Below are positions 7,195 through 15,264 of a DNA stretch of 20,928 bases, one piece after another (the first letter of the stretch is position 1; each line of letters opens with the position of its first letter). Made by a program: the position numbers and the translations under genes. The notes beneath the pieces are model-generated. The model made no database searches. It had not been told where the DNA came from and saw nothing but the letters and a program-made list of their open reading frames with translations. The stretch comes from Planctomycetales bacterium (GTDB taxonomy: Bacteria; Planctomycetota; Planctomycetia; Pirellulales; Thermoguttaceae), in assembly GCA_007119795.1 (NCBI GenBank), contig SKOZ01000042.1, forward strand, positions 1 through 20,928, given 5' to 3'.

Positions 7195-8556
7195 CTACGG
7201 TTCGAGGCGGACCTCGACGCTGGCGCGGTGGGCGGAGAGGCCCTCGCAGTCGGCCAGCACGCGGACGTCGCCGGCGAGGTTGGCCAGCCCCTCGCGGGTG
7301 AAGTGCAGGACGCTCGACGAGCGGAGGAAGTCGTTGGCCGAAAGCCCGCTGGCGAAGCGGGCCGTGCCGCTGGTGGGGAGCACGTGCGAGGGGCCGGCGG
7401 CATAGTCGCCCACGGCGACGGGCGTGTAGTTGCCCAGGAAGATCGCCCCGGCGTTGCGGCACCGCTCCACGAGCTGCTCGGCGTTCGCCGTGGCGATGTG
7501 CAGGTGTTCCGGGGCGATCTCGTTGGTCAGGCGGCAGGCCTCTTCGGCGTCGCCGACGAGGATCACGGCGCCGAAGTCCTCGAGGCTCCGCCGCGCCATC
7601 TCGCCCCGCTCGACCACGGCGAGTTGGCGGTCCAGCTCCTCAACGGCCGCATCGAGCACCTTCTCGTCCCAGCCGATCAGCACGCTGGCACCCGGAGAGT
7701 GCTCTGCCTGGGCGATGAGGTCGAGGGCCGTGAACCTCGCCCGCGTCGAACTGTCGACGATCACCACCACCTCGCTGGGCCCGGCGATCGAGTCGATGTC
7801 CACCTCGCCGTAGACCTGCTTCTTCGCCAGGGCCACGAAGAGATTCCCCGGGCCGACGATCTTGTCCACCCGCGGCAGCCCCGCCACGCCGTAGGCCAGC
7901 GCCGCCACGGCATGGGCGCCGCCCAGGCGATAGACCTCGCCGATGCCCAGTTCGTGGCAGGTGGCCAAGAGGTCGCGGTTGTAGGCGCCGAAGGGCGTCG
8001 GCGGGGCGACGACGGCCAGCTCCGCGACGCCTGCCACCTGGGCGGGGACGGCGGTCATGAGCACCGTTGAGGGGTAGGCCGCAGCACCGCCCGGCACGCA
8101 GATGCCCGCGCGCCGCAGAGGCCGGTAGCGGTGGATGAGGTAGCCGTCGGGGCGGTCGAGCCGCACGTCGCGGTGGAGGAGCCGCTCCTGGAAGGTGCGG
8201 ATGTGCCCGGCCACGCGGCGGATCGATTCGATCAGGGCGCGGTCGGCCGCGGCGTGGGCCGCCTCGAGCTCGGCGGCGGGGACGCGGATTTCATCGGCGG
8301 AGAGTTGGGCGCCGTCGATCCGCGCCGAGTAGTCGAGCACCGCCTCGAGGCCCCGTTCGGCGACGTCCCGGCAGATCCGCTCGACGACCTGGCGCGGGGA
8401 GAGCGCCTCGCCGAAGACGTCGATCGTCCGCTGACGGTCCCGGGGGCTGACCACCTCGCCCCGCGGGCTCAGCCGCTCGCGGAGGGCGGCGATGGCCGCG
8501 GCCACGTCGTCGCGGCGGGCGTCGATGCGTCGGATATCAATGGGTGCGTGCGACAT
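7195..8556 (-). CDS. hisD: Histidinol dehydrogenase
   Basis: The protein oxidises L-histidinol to L-histidine in two NAD-dependent steps, the end of histidine biosynthesis. The 453 residues slightly exceed the usual ~430. Key motifs are intact: GAHAVAALAYG (213-223), VGPGN (235-239), DSIAGPSEV (255-263), AQAEHSPGA (282-290; zinc ligands Q283 and H286 by analogy with E. coli Q259 and H262), APEHLHI (348-354; catalytic E350 and H351), GDYAAGPSHVLPT (383-395; D384) and SAH443 near the C-terminus as the last zinc ligand. The start MSHAPIDIRR is chosen because it gives family length and has GGAGGGGAG upstream. The same frame stays open 126 codons further upstream, but that stretch has no family resemblance. 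No other his gene is in the window. Confidence 0.95.
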   Translation of the reverse strand: MSHAPIDIRRIDARRDDVAAAIAALRERLSPRGEVVSPRDRQRTIDVFGEALSPRQVVERICRDVAERGLEAVLDYSARIDGAQLSADEIRVPAAELEAAHAAADRALIESIRRVAGHIRTFQERLLHRDVRLDRPDGYLIHRYRPLRRAGICVPGGAAAYPSTVLMTAVPAQVAGVAELAVVAPPTPFGAYNRDLLATCHELGIGEVYRLGGAHAVAALAYGVAGLPRVDKIVGPGNLFVALAKKQVYGEVDIDSIAGPSEVVVIVDSSTRARFTALDLIAQAEHSPGASVLIGWDEKVLDAAVEELDRQLAVVERGEMARRSLEDFGAVILVGDAEEACRLTNEIAPEHLHIATANAEQLVERCRNAGAIFLGNYTPVAVGDYAAGPSHVLPTSGTARFASGLSANDFLRSSSVLHFTREGLANLAGDVRVLADCEGLSAHRASVEVRLEP

Positions 8557-8655
8557 GCGGCCCAGACTCCCCTCCAGCGGGTCACGGGTGGCGAAACCCC
8601 CATTGTCCGGTGCCCACCTCCCGAAGGGAAGGCCCGGCTTCCAACTGCCGCTTCG

Positions 8656-8672
8656 AATCCGCTGGCCGGATT
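8656..8672. repeat. Short perfect hairpin upstream of hisD
   Basis: AATCCG, the loop CTGGC, and CGGATT form a 6-bp perfect stem. It sits in the 204-base gap between hisD (minus strand) and the hypothetical gene (plus strand). No convincing hisD promoter was found here; the best candidate is GACAAT on the minus strand at 8602-8607 with a poor -35. The role of the hairpin is unknown. Confidence 0.3.
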
Positions 8673-8760
8673 TGCCGGCGAGTCGGCGTTCACCGGCCTC
8701 TCCGGATCGGCCGCGCAGCGCCGACTGCCGGGATGGCCCCGCGGTGTCGACGCTGGCGCC

Positions 8761-9492
8761 GTGCGGAATGTCTGCTACAAGCACAGCTTCGCCCGCGACA
8801 GCTTCTCGTCCTGGTACCGCATCTCGATCGATGCCGACGCCGCGGTGACGTGGATGGAGCACGTCCACGGGGAGCAAGAGCGCCATTCCCGATCGCTCCG
8901 CCACGATGGCCACGAGCTGATCGAAGGCATCCATCGCGCCCTGGCCGGACCGCCCCCGCTACATCAGCAGACCGGCGATACGCCCGATTGGTGGAAGCCG
9001 CCTGGCATCGAGTTCCGCGCTACGGAAGTGATGCTCTGGTACGAGGGGTATTGGTCCGGCGTCGGGCGGGCGACTTATTCCGCGTTCGATGCCTCGACCG
9101 GCACCTTGTGGGTCTATTCCTACGCGGCCCAGCACGATCGGCTCTGGGCGCCGGGCATGTTGCCCGCGGGGGAGCCCTTGGCCCTCGCTGACCGAGGAGC
9201 CCCTTTCAGCCCCCACTGGCGGCCCTTGACCGCGCTGCCGGCGCTGCTGCAAAGGCAGTCGCAAGTGACACTCCTTCGGCAGCACCAGACGGCAAGAACG
9301 GCAACCATGCACGTGCTCGAGGCAATCCGCAACCGACGCAGTGTCCGCGAAAGCGGCGCAAAACTGCTTGACAAGCGTCCGCCGCAGAGCCTAAGATGCC
9401 AATGCGTCCATGGAGACGTTCGTCGGTTCCTCACCGTGTGCTGGCGACTTCTCGGGGCCTCGCTCTCAGCTCACGGCCCCGGCGTTTCGTGA
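8761..9492 (+). CDS. Hypothetical protein, possibly a truncated or decayed gene
   Basis: I do not recognise a named family. The stretch from about 8770 to 9180 reads as genuine protein with GC-rich third positions: an aromatic-rich core including PDWWKPPG, FRATEVMLWYEGYW and GTLWVYSYAAQH. The GTG at 8761 is the first plausible start, but it has no Shine-Dalgarno and no signal peptide. The frame upstream stays open into hisD without coding character. After LPAGEP (about 9170) the sequence loses that character, and the frame continues about 100 codons to 9492, across the promoter of the next gene. Both ends therefore look abnormal: the start may be lost and the natural stop destroyed. A complete gene with an odd tail is the alternative. 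Confidence 0.5.
   Translation: MRNVCYKHSFARDSFSSWYRISIDADAAVTWMEHVHGEQERHSRSLRHDGHELIEGIHRALAGPPPLHQQTGDTPDWWKPPGIEFRATEVMLWYEGYWSGVGRATYSAFDASTGTLWVYSYAAQHDRLWAPGMLPAGEPLALADRGAPFSPHWRPLTALPALLQRQSQVTLLRQHQTARTATMHVLEAIRNRRSVRESGAKLLDKRPPQSLRCQCVHGDVRRFLTVCWRLLGASLSAHGPGVS
9368..9397 (+). promoter_or_regulatory. Strong sigma70-type promoter for the SHD1/propeller gene
   Basis: A perfect TTGACA (9368-9373) is separated by 18 bases from TAAGAT (9392-9397). This is the closest match to consensus in the window. Transcription would begin near 9404, leaving a leader of about 180 nt before the ATG at 9587. The leader contains an alternative in-frame ATG at 9410, which would be nearly leaderless. 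Confidence 0.65.
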
Positions 9493-9586
9493 CCATCGCG
9501 AAACACACGGGGGAGGACGCATTTGTGTGCTTCAGGTTGAATCAATCGGAAGTTGCCATCCTCTGCTCTGGGAAAGGGGTCTTGCC

Positions 9587-11557
9587 ATGGCGTTCATGCG
9601 CTGGTTCCGACTTGGTAGTTTATTGGGCCTGTTGGTGGCGTCCCTTTCTTATGCGGGAGAGCCGACGGGGAGTTTGGCCCGCTTCGGCCAGTCACGAAGC
9701 TGGTCCGACCAGTCGGGCCGCTTCGAGGTCGTCGGGTCGATGAAGTTCGCCGACGAGCAACAGGTGGAGATAGAAAAGGAGGAGGACGGACTGGTGGTCA
9801 CCGTCCCCTTGGACCGGCTCAGCCGCCAGGACCAGGCGTTCGTGCTGGAGTTCCTCTTCCTGGCGGAGGCCGAGCAGACTGCCGACAACCCGTTCGCCGG
9901 AGGCATGCTCCGGGGGACCCGAGACGCTGCGCCGGCTGCTTCCCCGCAGGTTCCGGCCGCCCCAGCCGGCGGCGCGCTCCGCAAGCTGAACGCACTCACC
10001 CGGCAAGCGCGTCGCTTGGCCATTGCCCCCGATAGGGCCTTCTGGTCCGCTCCGTCCCCAATTCCCTTCCCGGAGGTCGCGGTGGAGGACGCAATCATCA
10101 CTGCCGACCTGGCGAAGCCCTTTTTCGCCTCGATGCGGGTCGCAGCGGCCGGACGCTCGGGCACGGTCGTGCTGAACGCCTACCAGCAGGGGCGAGGAGG
10201 CCGCGATGAGAATTACAGCCGCTTCGCCACCCTCGACGCCAATAGCCAACAAGCTTCGCCCGTCTACGATTTCGACGAGCCCTGGAAGCTCATGGCCATT
10301 GCGCCCAATGCGTCGATGATCGCCGCGGTGCGCGTGGAAGGCTTTGACAAGGGAAACGATGTGGCGATCTTCCGCATTGCCGGCGGACAACTGATCCCCC
10401 AGTTCCAATTCACCGCGGGAGGCGGCTCGTGGGACGAATTGCACTGGGTCGCCTTCCTGCCCGGCAACCGCCTGGCCACCATCAGCCAGAAGCACGACCT
10501 CACGTTTTGGGACCTGAAGGAAGAAGGAGGCATTCGGGCCCTGCTCCGCGGCAACACCGGTGGTTCTCTGACGGCGGCCACCACGCCCGCCGGCGAACTG
10601 ATGGCCTTTCCCCACGGCACGGCCATCGCAGTGCTGGAGACGAAAGCCGGGAAGCTGGTCGGCTGTATCATGCGCGACGCCAAGGCCGAGCAGCTCGCCT
10701 TTGCGTCCAGCGGCAAGTACCTGGCCGCTTTCCATCCCTTCACCGTGACGCTCTATAGCCTCGAAGACGGCTCGGAGGCCCGGGTATTCGCCGTGCCCGA
10801 GAGCGCTCCGGAAACCCCGTTGCTCTGGTGCGGTGGGCACTTGATGGTAGGAGACGTGCTGTACGACGTCGAGCGCGGAGTACCCATGTGGAGCTACGAG
10901 GGACGGGCTGCCGCCCGGACCAGTTTCTCCAGTTCACTGCTTTCCGCCTTTGGCGAGGATTCCCATAGCACGTTGACGATCTGTCGTGTACCGCACCAGG
11001 AGGCGATTCGTGCTGCGGCCAAGATCGACCCCCGCACGATCTACGCGATTACCCGCGGTGATCGCATCGCCGTGGATTACAACATGGCGGCGGTCCCTCC
11101 CCCTGTGCAGCAGCAGATCCGGCAGGCCATCGAGACGAAGATCCGGCAGCTCGGCTGGGAAATCGCCCCTCAGGCATCCCACAGGATGCTCGTGGCATTG
11201 ACGCAGGGCAGCCCGGAAGAGGTCGACTACTACACGCGTACGGGGGTGCCCATTTTTGCCCCTCCCGGTTTTGGCCCGCCGCCTTCCGGACCGGCCGAGA
11301 AGGTCCAATTCCGCCCCTGGACCCACACGCTGACCATCACCTCGCAAGGACAGACCGTATTTCTCAACGAATACGTCCGCTCGGCACCGCAGACGCTTCA
11401 GTTGCGTGAGGGCGAGTCCACCCATGCCGCCGTGGCGCGGTTCGTACAACCAGTCCCCGAACACTTTACGAACCTGCCGGTCCCCCCCTCCGTTCTCAAG
11501 CCGGAATATCAGGGGGGACTGGGCAGGTCGACCATCACCGCCGCGGGCATCCGGTAG
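9587..11557 (+). CDS. SHD1-domain secreted protein with beta-propeller
   Basis: The product has 656 residues. The ATG at 9587 is chosen over the one at 9410 because it directly starts a signal peptide (residues 1-23, ending SYAG) and has GGAAAGGGG upstream. Residues about 38-88 match the SLA1 homology domain 1 (SHD1), common in secreted planctomycete proteins: WSDQSGRFEVVGSMKF, then GLVVTVPLDRLSRQDQAFVLEFL. Residues about 100-480 read as WD40/YVTN-type blades (WDELHWVAFLPGNRLATISQ, LTFWDLKEEGG, AEQLAFASSGKYLAAF). Residues about 480-656 form a separate alpha/beta domain (VPPPVQQQIRQAIETKIRQLGWEI), which recalls C-terminal domains that follow such propellers; I cannot name it. The function is unknown. 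A protein-interaction role outside the cytoplasm is inferred. It is a single-gene unit with its own promoter and a downstream hairpin. Confidence 0.85.
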   Translation: MAFMRWFRLGSLLGLLVASLSYAGEPTGSLARFGQSRSWSDQSGRFEVVGSMKFADEQQVEIEKEEDGLVVTVPLDRLSRQDQAFVLEFLFLAEAEQTADNPFAGGMLRGTRDAAPAASPQVPAAPAGGALRKLNALTRQARRLAIAPDRAFWSAPSPIPFPEVAVEDAIITADLAKPFFASMRVAAAGRSGTVVLNAYQQGRGGRDENYSRFATLDANSQQASPVYDFDEPWKLMAIAPNASMIAAVRVEGFDKGNDVAIFRIAGGQLIPQFQFTAGGGSWDELHWVAFLPGNRLATISQKHDLTFWDLKEEGGIRALLRGNTGGSLTAATTPAGELMAFPHGTAIAVLETKAGKLVGCIMRDAKAEQLAFASSGKYLAAFHPFTVTLYSLEDGSEARVFAVPESAPETPLLWCGGHLMVGDVLYDVERGVPMWSYEGRAAARTSFSSSLLSAFGEDSHSTLTICRVPHQEAIRAAAKIDPRTIYAITRGDRIAVDYNMAAVPPPVQQQIRQAIETKIRQLGWEIAPQASHRMLVALTQGSPEEVDYYTRTGVPIFAPPGFGPPPSGPAEKVQFRPWTHTLTITSQGQTVFLNEYVRSAPQTLQLREGESTHAAVARFVQPVPEHFTNLPVPPSVLKPEYQGGLGRSTITAAGIR

Positions 11558-11571
11558 CTCCCTTGGTTCGG

Positions 11572-11610
11572 CCGGCGGACGCGCCGCATAATGATGGGGC
11601 GCGGCGCCGG
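11572..11610 (+). terminator. GC-rich hairpin after the SHD1/propeller gene
   Basis: CCGGCG (11572-11577) pairs with CGCCGG (11605-11610), and GCGCC (11581-11585) pairs with GGCGC (11598-11602). A small internal loop and a 12-base apical loop complete it. It starts 14 bases after the stop codon. No T-run follows. Confidence 0.5.
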
Positions 11611-11885
11611 ATGATGTGCGGTGACCAGGGACCCTCACTGGGTGCGGCCGGGCTTGAGCGTCCGCAGGGTTCCCTTCACGCCGAATCAGAAATCAGAATG
11701 GTCGAGAACTTTCCCGAGAGACCGGGTAGACTTTCCATGGACGGCTTCGAGCACCGCCGGATCGAGTGCATGGTACAAACTGAGTAGACACGGATTGCTC
11801 GCCGCTCGCAAGCTACCCCCTATGGATCGCGCAGCGGAACCATCGCCTCACGCCGCCTCTGTCACGCCCCGCCGCCATTCCCCTC
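11611..11885. other. Intergenic stretch without a supported gene
   Basis: This stretch lies between the terminator hairpin and the proS promoter. Open frames exist on the plus strand but have no protein-like composition or plausible ribosome-binding site. The only visible structure is a small tandem duplication of ATCAGAA near 11686-11699. No RNA gene was recognised. Confidence 0.4.
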
Positions 11886-11915
11886 TTGTCCGCGCCCGGC
11901 GGCTTGTCCTACAAT
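11886..11915 (+). promoter_or_regulatory. Candidate sigma70-type promoter for proS
   Basis: TTGTCC (11886-11891) and TACAAT (11910-11915) are 18 bases apart. The predicted start near 11922 leaves a leader of about 70 nt before the ATG at 11994. The -10 box is good and the -35 moderate. Confidence 0.5.
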
Positions 11916-11993
11916 ACCCCCTTTCCGTCGGGGAGGGGCCGCCTTGCCCTTCCCGGCGTCGTTGTCACTCATTCTTGACCCAGGCCACCGACC

Positions 11994-13769
11994 ATGCGCT
12001 GGACCCAAACGCTCATTCCCACGATGAAGGAGTCGCCCGAGGGGGCGGAAATCCCCAGCCACGTCCTCATGCTCCGCGCGGGGCTCATCGGACAGGTAAT
12101 GGCCGGCGCCTACACCTACCTTCCCCTCGGCCTGCGGGCCCTCCGCAAGGCGGAAGGCATCGTCCGTGAAGAGATGGACGCCGCAGGCGCCGTCGAGATC
12201 CTCATGCCGGCGCTGACCCCCCTTTCGCTCTGGGAGCAGACCGGCCGCGTCGAGGCCTTCGGCGAGGTCCTCATCCGCTTTGCCGTCCGCCGGCAGAACC
12301 GCAAGGTCCACATGGCCCTGGGACCGACGCACGAGGAGGTCGTCACCGACCTGGTAGCCAGCCACATCTCCAGCTACCGCCAGCTCCCGATCACGCTCTA
12401 CCAGATCCAGACGAAGTTCCGCAACGAGGAGCGGCCCCGCTTCGGCGTCCTGCGGACCAGCGAGTTCCTCATGAAGGACGCCTACAGCTTCGACGCCTCG
12501 GTCGAGGCCCTGGGGCGCAACTACGAGACGATGTACGCGGCGTACTGCCGCATCTTCACCCGCTGCGGGCTGGAGTACCTTGCCGTCGAGGCCGAGAGCG
12601 GTCCGATCGGCGGCGACGCCAGCCACGAGTTCATGGTCTGCGCGGAGAACGGGGAGGACGCCGTCGCGCACTGCCGCGATTGCGGCTACGCGGCGAACCT
12701 GGAACGCGCCGAGATCGGCCCTCGCGACGGTACGGCCCCGGCACTGCCCCCCGAACCCCTCCGGCAGGTCGAGACCCCCGCCACGACCACCATCGAGCAG
12801 GTCAGCCGCCTGCTGGGCGTGGCCCCGGAGCAGATGATCAAGACGCTCATCTACCTGGCCGACGGCAAGCCGATCGCCGTTCTCATCCGCGGCGACCACG
12901 ACGCCAACGAGAACAAGATCCGCCGCGCGGCCGCGGCCTCCACGCTCGAGCTGGCCGCGCCCGACGTCATCGAGCGCGTTACGGGGGCCGCCGTAGGCTT
13001 TGCCGGGCCCGTGGGCCTCAAGGAGGCGGTCCCCCTCTATGCCGACCAGGACGTCACCGCGCTTCACAACGCCGTCGCCGGGGCCAACGAAACCGATGCC
13101 CACGTCATCGGCGTCCATCCGCAGCGCGACTTCCCCTCGGCCGCGGTGGCCGACCTCCGCAACGCCGTCCGGGGCGATTCCTGCCCGCGGTGCAGCAGCA
13201 AGCTGGCCCTCCGCCACGCCATCGAAGTGGGCCACGTCTTCAAGCTGGGCACGAAATATTCCGAGGCCCTCGCCGCGCGCTTCCTCGACGACCACGAGAC
13301 CCAGCACCCGATCATCATGGGCTGCTACGGCATCGGCATCAACCGCATCCTCGCCGCCTTGATCGAGACGAACCACGACGGTGCGGGCATCGTCTGGCCC
13401 GTAAGCCTGGCCCCCTACGAGGTCCTGATCACGCCGCTGAACGTCGCCGACGAGGCCACCATGAAGGTCGCCGCTGCGCTCTACGAGGCCCTCTCCGCCG
13501 CCGGGATCGACGTCCTCTTCGACGACCGCGACGTCCGCGCCGGCGTGAAGTTCAAGGACGCCGATCTGATCGGCATCCCCCTCCGTGCCGTCGTCGGACC
13601 CCGGGGCCTCAAGGAGGGGCAGATCGAGATCAAATGGCGCTGGGAAGACAAGCCCGCCATGCTTCCCCTCGAGGGCGCCGCGGAGGAGATCGCCGCTGCC
13701 ATCGACAAAGAGCGCTGCGCCGGCGACCGCTTCGCCGCCTGGCAGGCCGGCACGGCAGCCGGCGGGTAG
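11994..13769 (+). CDS. proS: Prolyl-tRNA synthetase, bacterial type with editing domain
   Basis: This is a cytoplasmic class II aminoacyl-tRNA synthetase that charges tRNA-Pro. The 591 residues compare with about 572 in E. coli. The N-terminus [20 protein letters not shown] is typical of bacterial-type ProS. Motif 2 is clear ([21 protein letters not shown], about residues 140-160), as is motif 3 ([16 protein letters not shown], about 443-458). Between them lies the YbaK-like INS editing domain (about 220-400), entered by [22 protein letters not shown]. The C-terminal anticodon-binding domain (about 470-591) includes [29 protein letters not shown]. The Shine-Dalgarno is weak (AGG), but no better start exists. 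A 682-codon antisense frame mirrors it and is not a gene. Confidence 0.97.
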   Translation: MRWTQTLIPTMKESPEGAEIPSHVLMLRAGLIGQVMAGAYTYLPLGLRALRKAEGIVREEMDAAGAVEILMPALTPLSLWEQTGRVEAFGEVLIRFAVRRQNRKVHMALGPTHEEVVTDLVASHISSYRQLPITLYQIQTKFRNEERPRFGVLRTSEFLMKDAYSFDASVEALGRNYETMYAAYCRIFTRCGLEYLAVEAESGPIGGDASHEFMVCAENGEDAVAHCRDCGYAANLERAEIGPRDGTAPALPPEPLRQVETPATTTIEQVSRLLGVAPEQMIKTLIYLADGKPIAVLIRGDHDANENKIRRAAAASTLELAAPDVIERVTGAAVGFAGPVGLKEAVPLYADQDVTALHNAVAGANETDAHVIGVHPQRDFPSAAVADLRNAVRGDSCPRCSSKLALRHAIEVGHVFKLGTKYSEALAARFLDDHETQHPIIMGCYGIGINRILAALIETNHDGAGIVWPVSLAPYEVLITPLNVADEATMKVAAALYEALSAAGIDVLFDDRDVRAGVKFKDADLIGIPLRAVVGPRGLKEGQIEIKWRWEDKPAMLPLEGAAEEIAAAIDKERCAGDRFAAWQAGTAAGG

Positions 13770-14059
13770 ACGCGCCTCGTGCCGCACCGGCAGGCCAGCT
13801 CCCTTGGCTCCAGCTCGGGGATGCGCCGCCACGAAGCGCTCCTTCGCCACGGCGCCCGGCACACGCCCCCCGCCCCGAATGTTTCCGCCCGGGCCGACGA
13901 GGCGTCGCACGCGGCCCGCGGGAGTGCCGTCCGGCTCAGCCGAGGTCCTCTGCCGGTGGAGGGACGATGGAATTCCCCGGCCGCTCGGACGGGAAAGCGT
14001 ATGCCATACTTGCAGGAGGCGCGGGGGATGCTCCAGGAGACCGCTGTTGGGAGGACGCC

Positions 14060-14926
14060 ATGTCGACCGATCTCGAATACCAGCCGGCAGCGCAGCCGCC
14101 CGATGTGGAAGCGGCCATCCCGGTGACGGCCGTCGCCGAGGCGGCCGAGCGGGTCGTCGTCTTCGGGCTCTCCCTGGTGCGCTGGAACCATGTCCAGACC
14201 CTCGATGCGATCGAGGCCCTCATTGCCCGCAGCGAGCCGGCGTTCTTCATCACCGCCAACCTGCACTACGCGAGGCTATCCTCGCGCGACCTCCGCCTGG
14301 CCGCCGTGAACCGGCAGGCCGCCTTCCTCGTGGCCGACGGCATGCCACTGGTCTGGTATTCCCGCCGGCTCGGCCGGCCTCTGCCCGAGCGGATCGCCGG
14401 AGCGGACCTGATCCACTCCATATCCGACCGCGCCGCGCGGCGCGGTTACCGCCTCTTCCTGCTCGGCGGTGCTCCGGGGGTGGCCGAGGAGGCGGCGGAG
14501 CGGCTGACAGAGCGCCATCCGGGGCTGAGGATCGCCGGCATCGAGGCGCCCATGATGGAGGAGCTCTCACCCCTCGAGCACGAAAGCCTGCTGGCCCGCA
14601 TCCGGCAGTCGGCGGCCGACGTCCTCCTGGTAGCCTTCGGGCAGCCCAAGGGAGAGCTCTGGCTGGCGGAACACGGCGCCAGGCTGGGCGTGCCGGTCGG
14701 CGTGCAGGTGGGGGCCTCGTTCGACTTCGTTGCCGGGCGGATCCGGCGGGCGCCGCGGTGGATGCAGGTGATCGGGGCCGAGTGGGTCTTCCGGGCGCTC
14801 CGCGAACCGAAACGTCTCCTGCCGCGGTACCTCGATGACTTGGCGTTCCTGCTGCGCGTTGCCGGAGGCGACGTGGCAGCCAGGGCCGGCCGGCACCACC
14901 CGGCGGCCGACGAAGGGCTCGACTGA
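14060..14926 (+). CDS. WecG/TagA/CpsF family glycosyltransferase
   Basis: The product has 288 residues. The ATG at 14060 follows GGGAGG. The protein has the GT26 (WecG/TagA/CpsF) pattern: FFITANLHYARLSSRDL, then FLVADGMPLVWYSRRLGR with the putative catalytic aspartate D93, then RIAGADLIHSISDRAARRG, FLLGGAPGVAEEAAERL, LLVAFGQPKGELWLAEH, VGVQVGASFDFVAGRIRRAP and the C-terminal WVFRALREPKRLLPRYL. The family transfers N-acetylmannosaminyl-type sugars to undecaprenyl-diphosphate-linked sugars in cell-surface polymer synthesis. About 35 N-terminal residues precede the usual start of the domain and look unstructured, so the start could lie further in. A 338-base gap with two promoter candidates separates it from galE. 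The specific sugar donor cannot be assigned. Confidence 0.9.
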   Translation: MSTDLEYQPAAQPPDVEAAIPVTAVAEAAERVVVFGLSLVRWNHVQTLDAIEALIARSEPAFFITANLHYARLSSRDLRLAAVNRQAAFLVADGMPLVWYSRRLGRPLPERIAGADLIHSISDRAARRGYRLFLLGGAPGVAEEAAERLTERHPGLRIAGIEAPMMEELSPLEHESLLARIRQSAADVLLVAFGQPKGELWLAEHGARLGVPVGVQVGASFDFVAGRIRRAPRWMQVIGAEWVFRALREPKRLLPRYLDDLAFLLRVAGGDVAARAGRHHPAADEGLD

Positions 14927-14940
14927 CTCCCCTTCGATGC

Positions 14941-14962
14941 GCGGCACAGGCCTTTTTGCCGC
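14941..14962 (+). terminator. Hairpin after the glycosyltransferase gene
   Basis: GCGGCA and TGCCGC form a perfect 6-bp stem around a 10-base loop that contains four of a run of five T. It begins 15 bases after the stop codon. No T-run follows the stem, so this is a moderate candidate. Confidence 0.4.
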
Positions 14963-15062
14963 CCGGCGCGCGAGGGGGTCATCCCAAGCCACGAGCCCTT
15001 CTGCACCAGATGTCCGCTTCCGTGGTGGGCTCGATCTGCCGCGGCAGCGCACCTCTCCGTGG

Positions 15063-15091
15063 TTGACACCGGCCGCCCGCAGGGGTCGAAT
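15063..15091 (+). promoter_or_regulatory. Candidate galE promoter P1
   Basis: A perfect TTGACA (15063-15068) lies 17 bases before TCGAAT (15086-15091). Its -10 box ends on the first base of the -35 box of a second candidate promoter immediately downstream. Confidence 0.45.
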
Positions 15092-15119
15092 TGACGGACC
15101 CCCGCCGACGGCGTAGCTT
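15091..15119 (+). promoter_or_regulatory. Candidate galE promoter P2, abutting P1
   Basis: TTGACG (15091-15096) lies 17 bases before TAGCTT (15114-15119). Together with P1 this makes two abutting promoters for galE and the following gene, with leaders of roughly 140-170 nt. The -10 is weak. Confidence 0.4.
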
Positions 15120-15264
15120 TGTGGAAGCCGAAGCCCGTGGACAATTCACGTGTTGCGACTCGGAACCGGCCGCGGCACGCCGAGCCGGGCTGGCGGCGAA
15201 TCGCCGAGCCTGCGGTAGACGGAGGGCACAGGAGTCTTGGGGGCTCACGCAAGGAGAGCAGCGG

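Noticed and set aside
6601..8556. Plus-strand frames across the cytochrome and hisD genes
   Set aside because: They are antisense to genes with intact signal peptide, heme motif and HisD catalytic residues.
11862..13910. A 682-codon minus-strand frame opposite proS
   Set aside because: It lies antisense to an intact, motif-complete synthetase gene and shows no family resemblance.
13770..14059. Possible small gene between proS and the glycosyltransferase gene
   Set aside because: Short frames on both strands lack a ribosome site and protein-like composition; only a weak 5-bp hairpin near 13832-13846 was seen.
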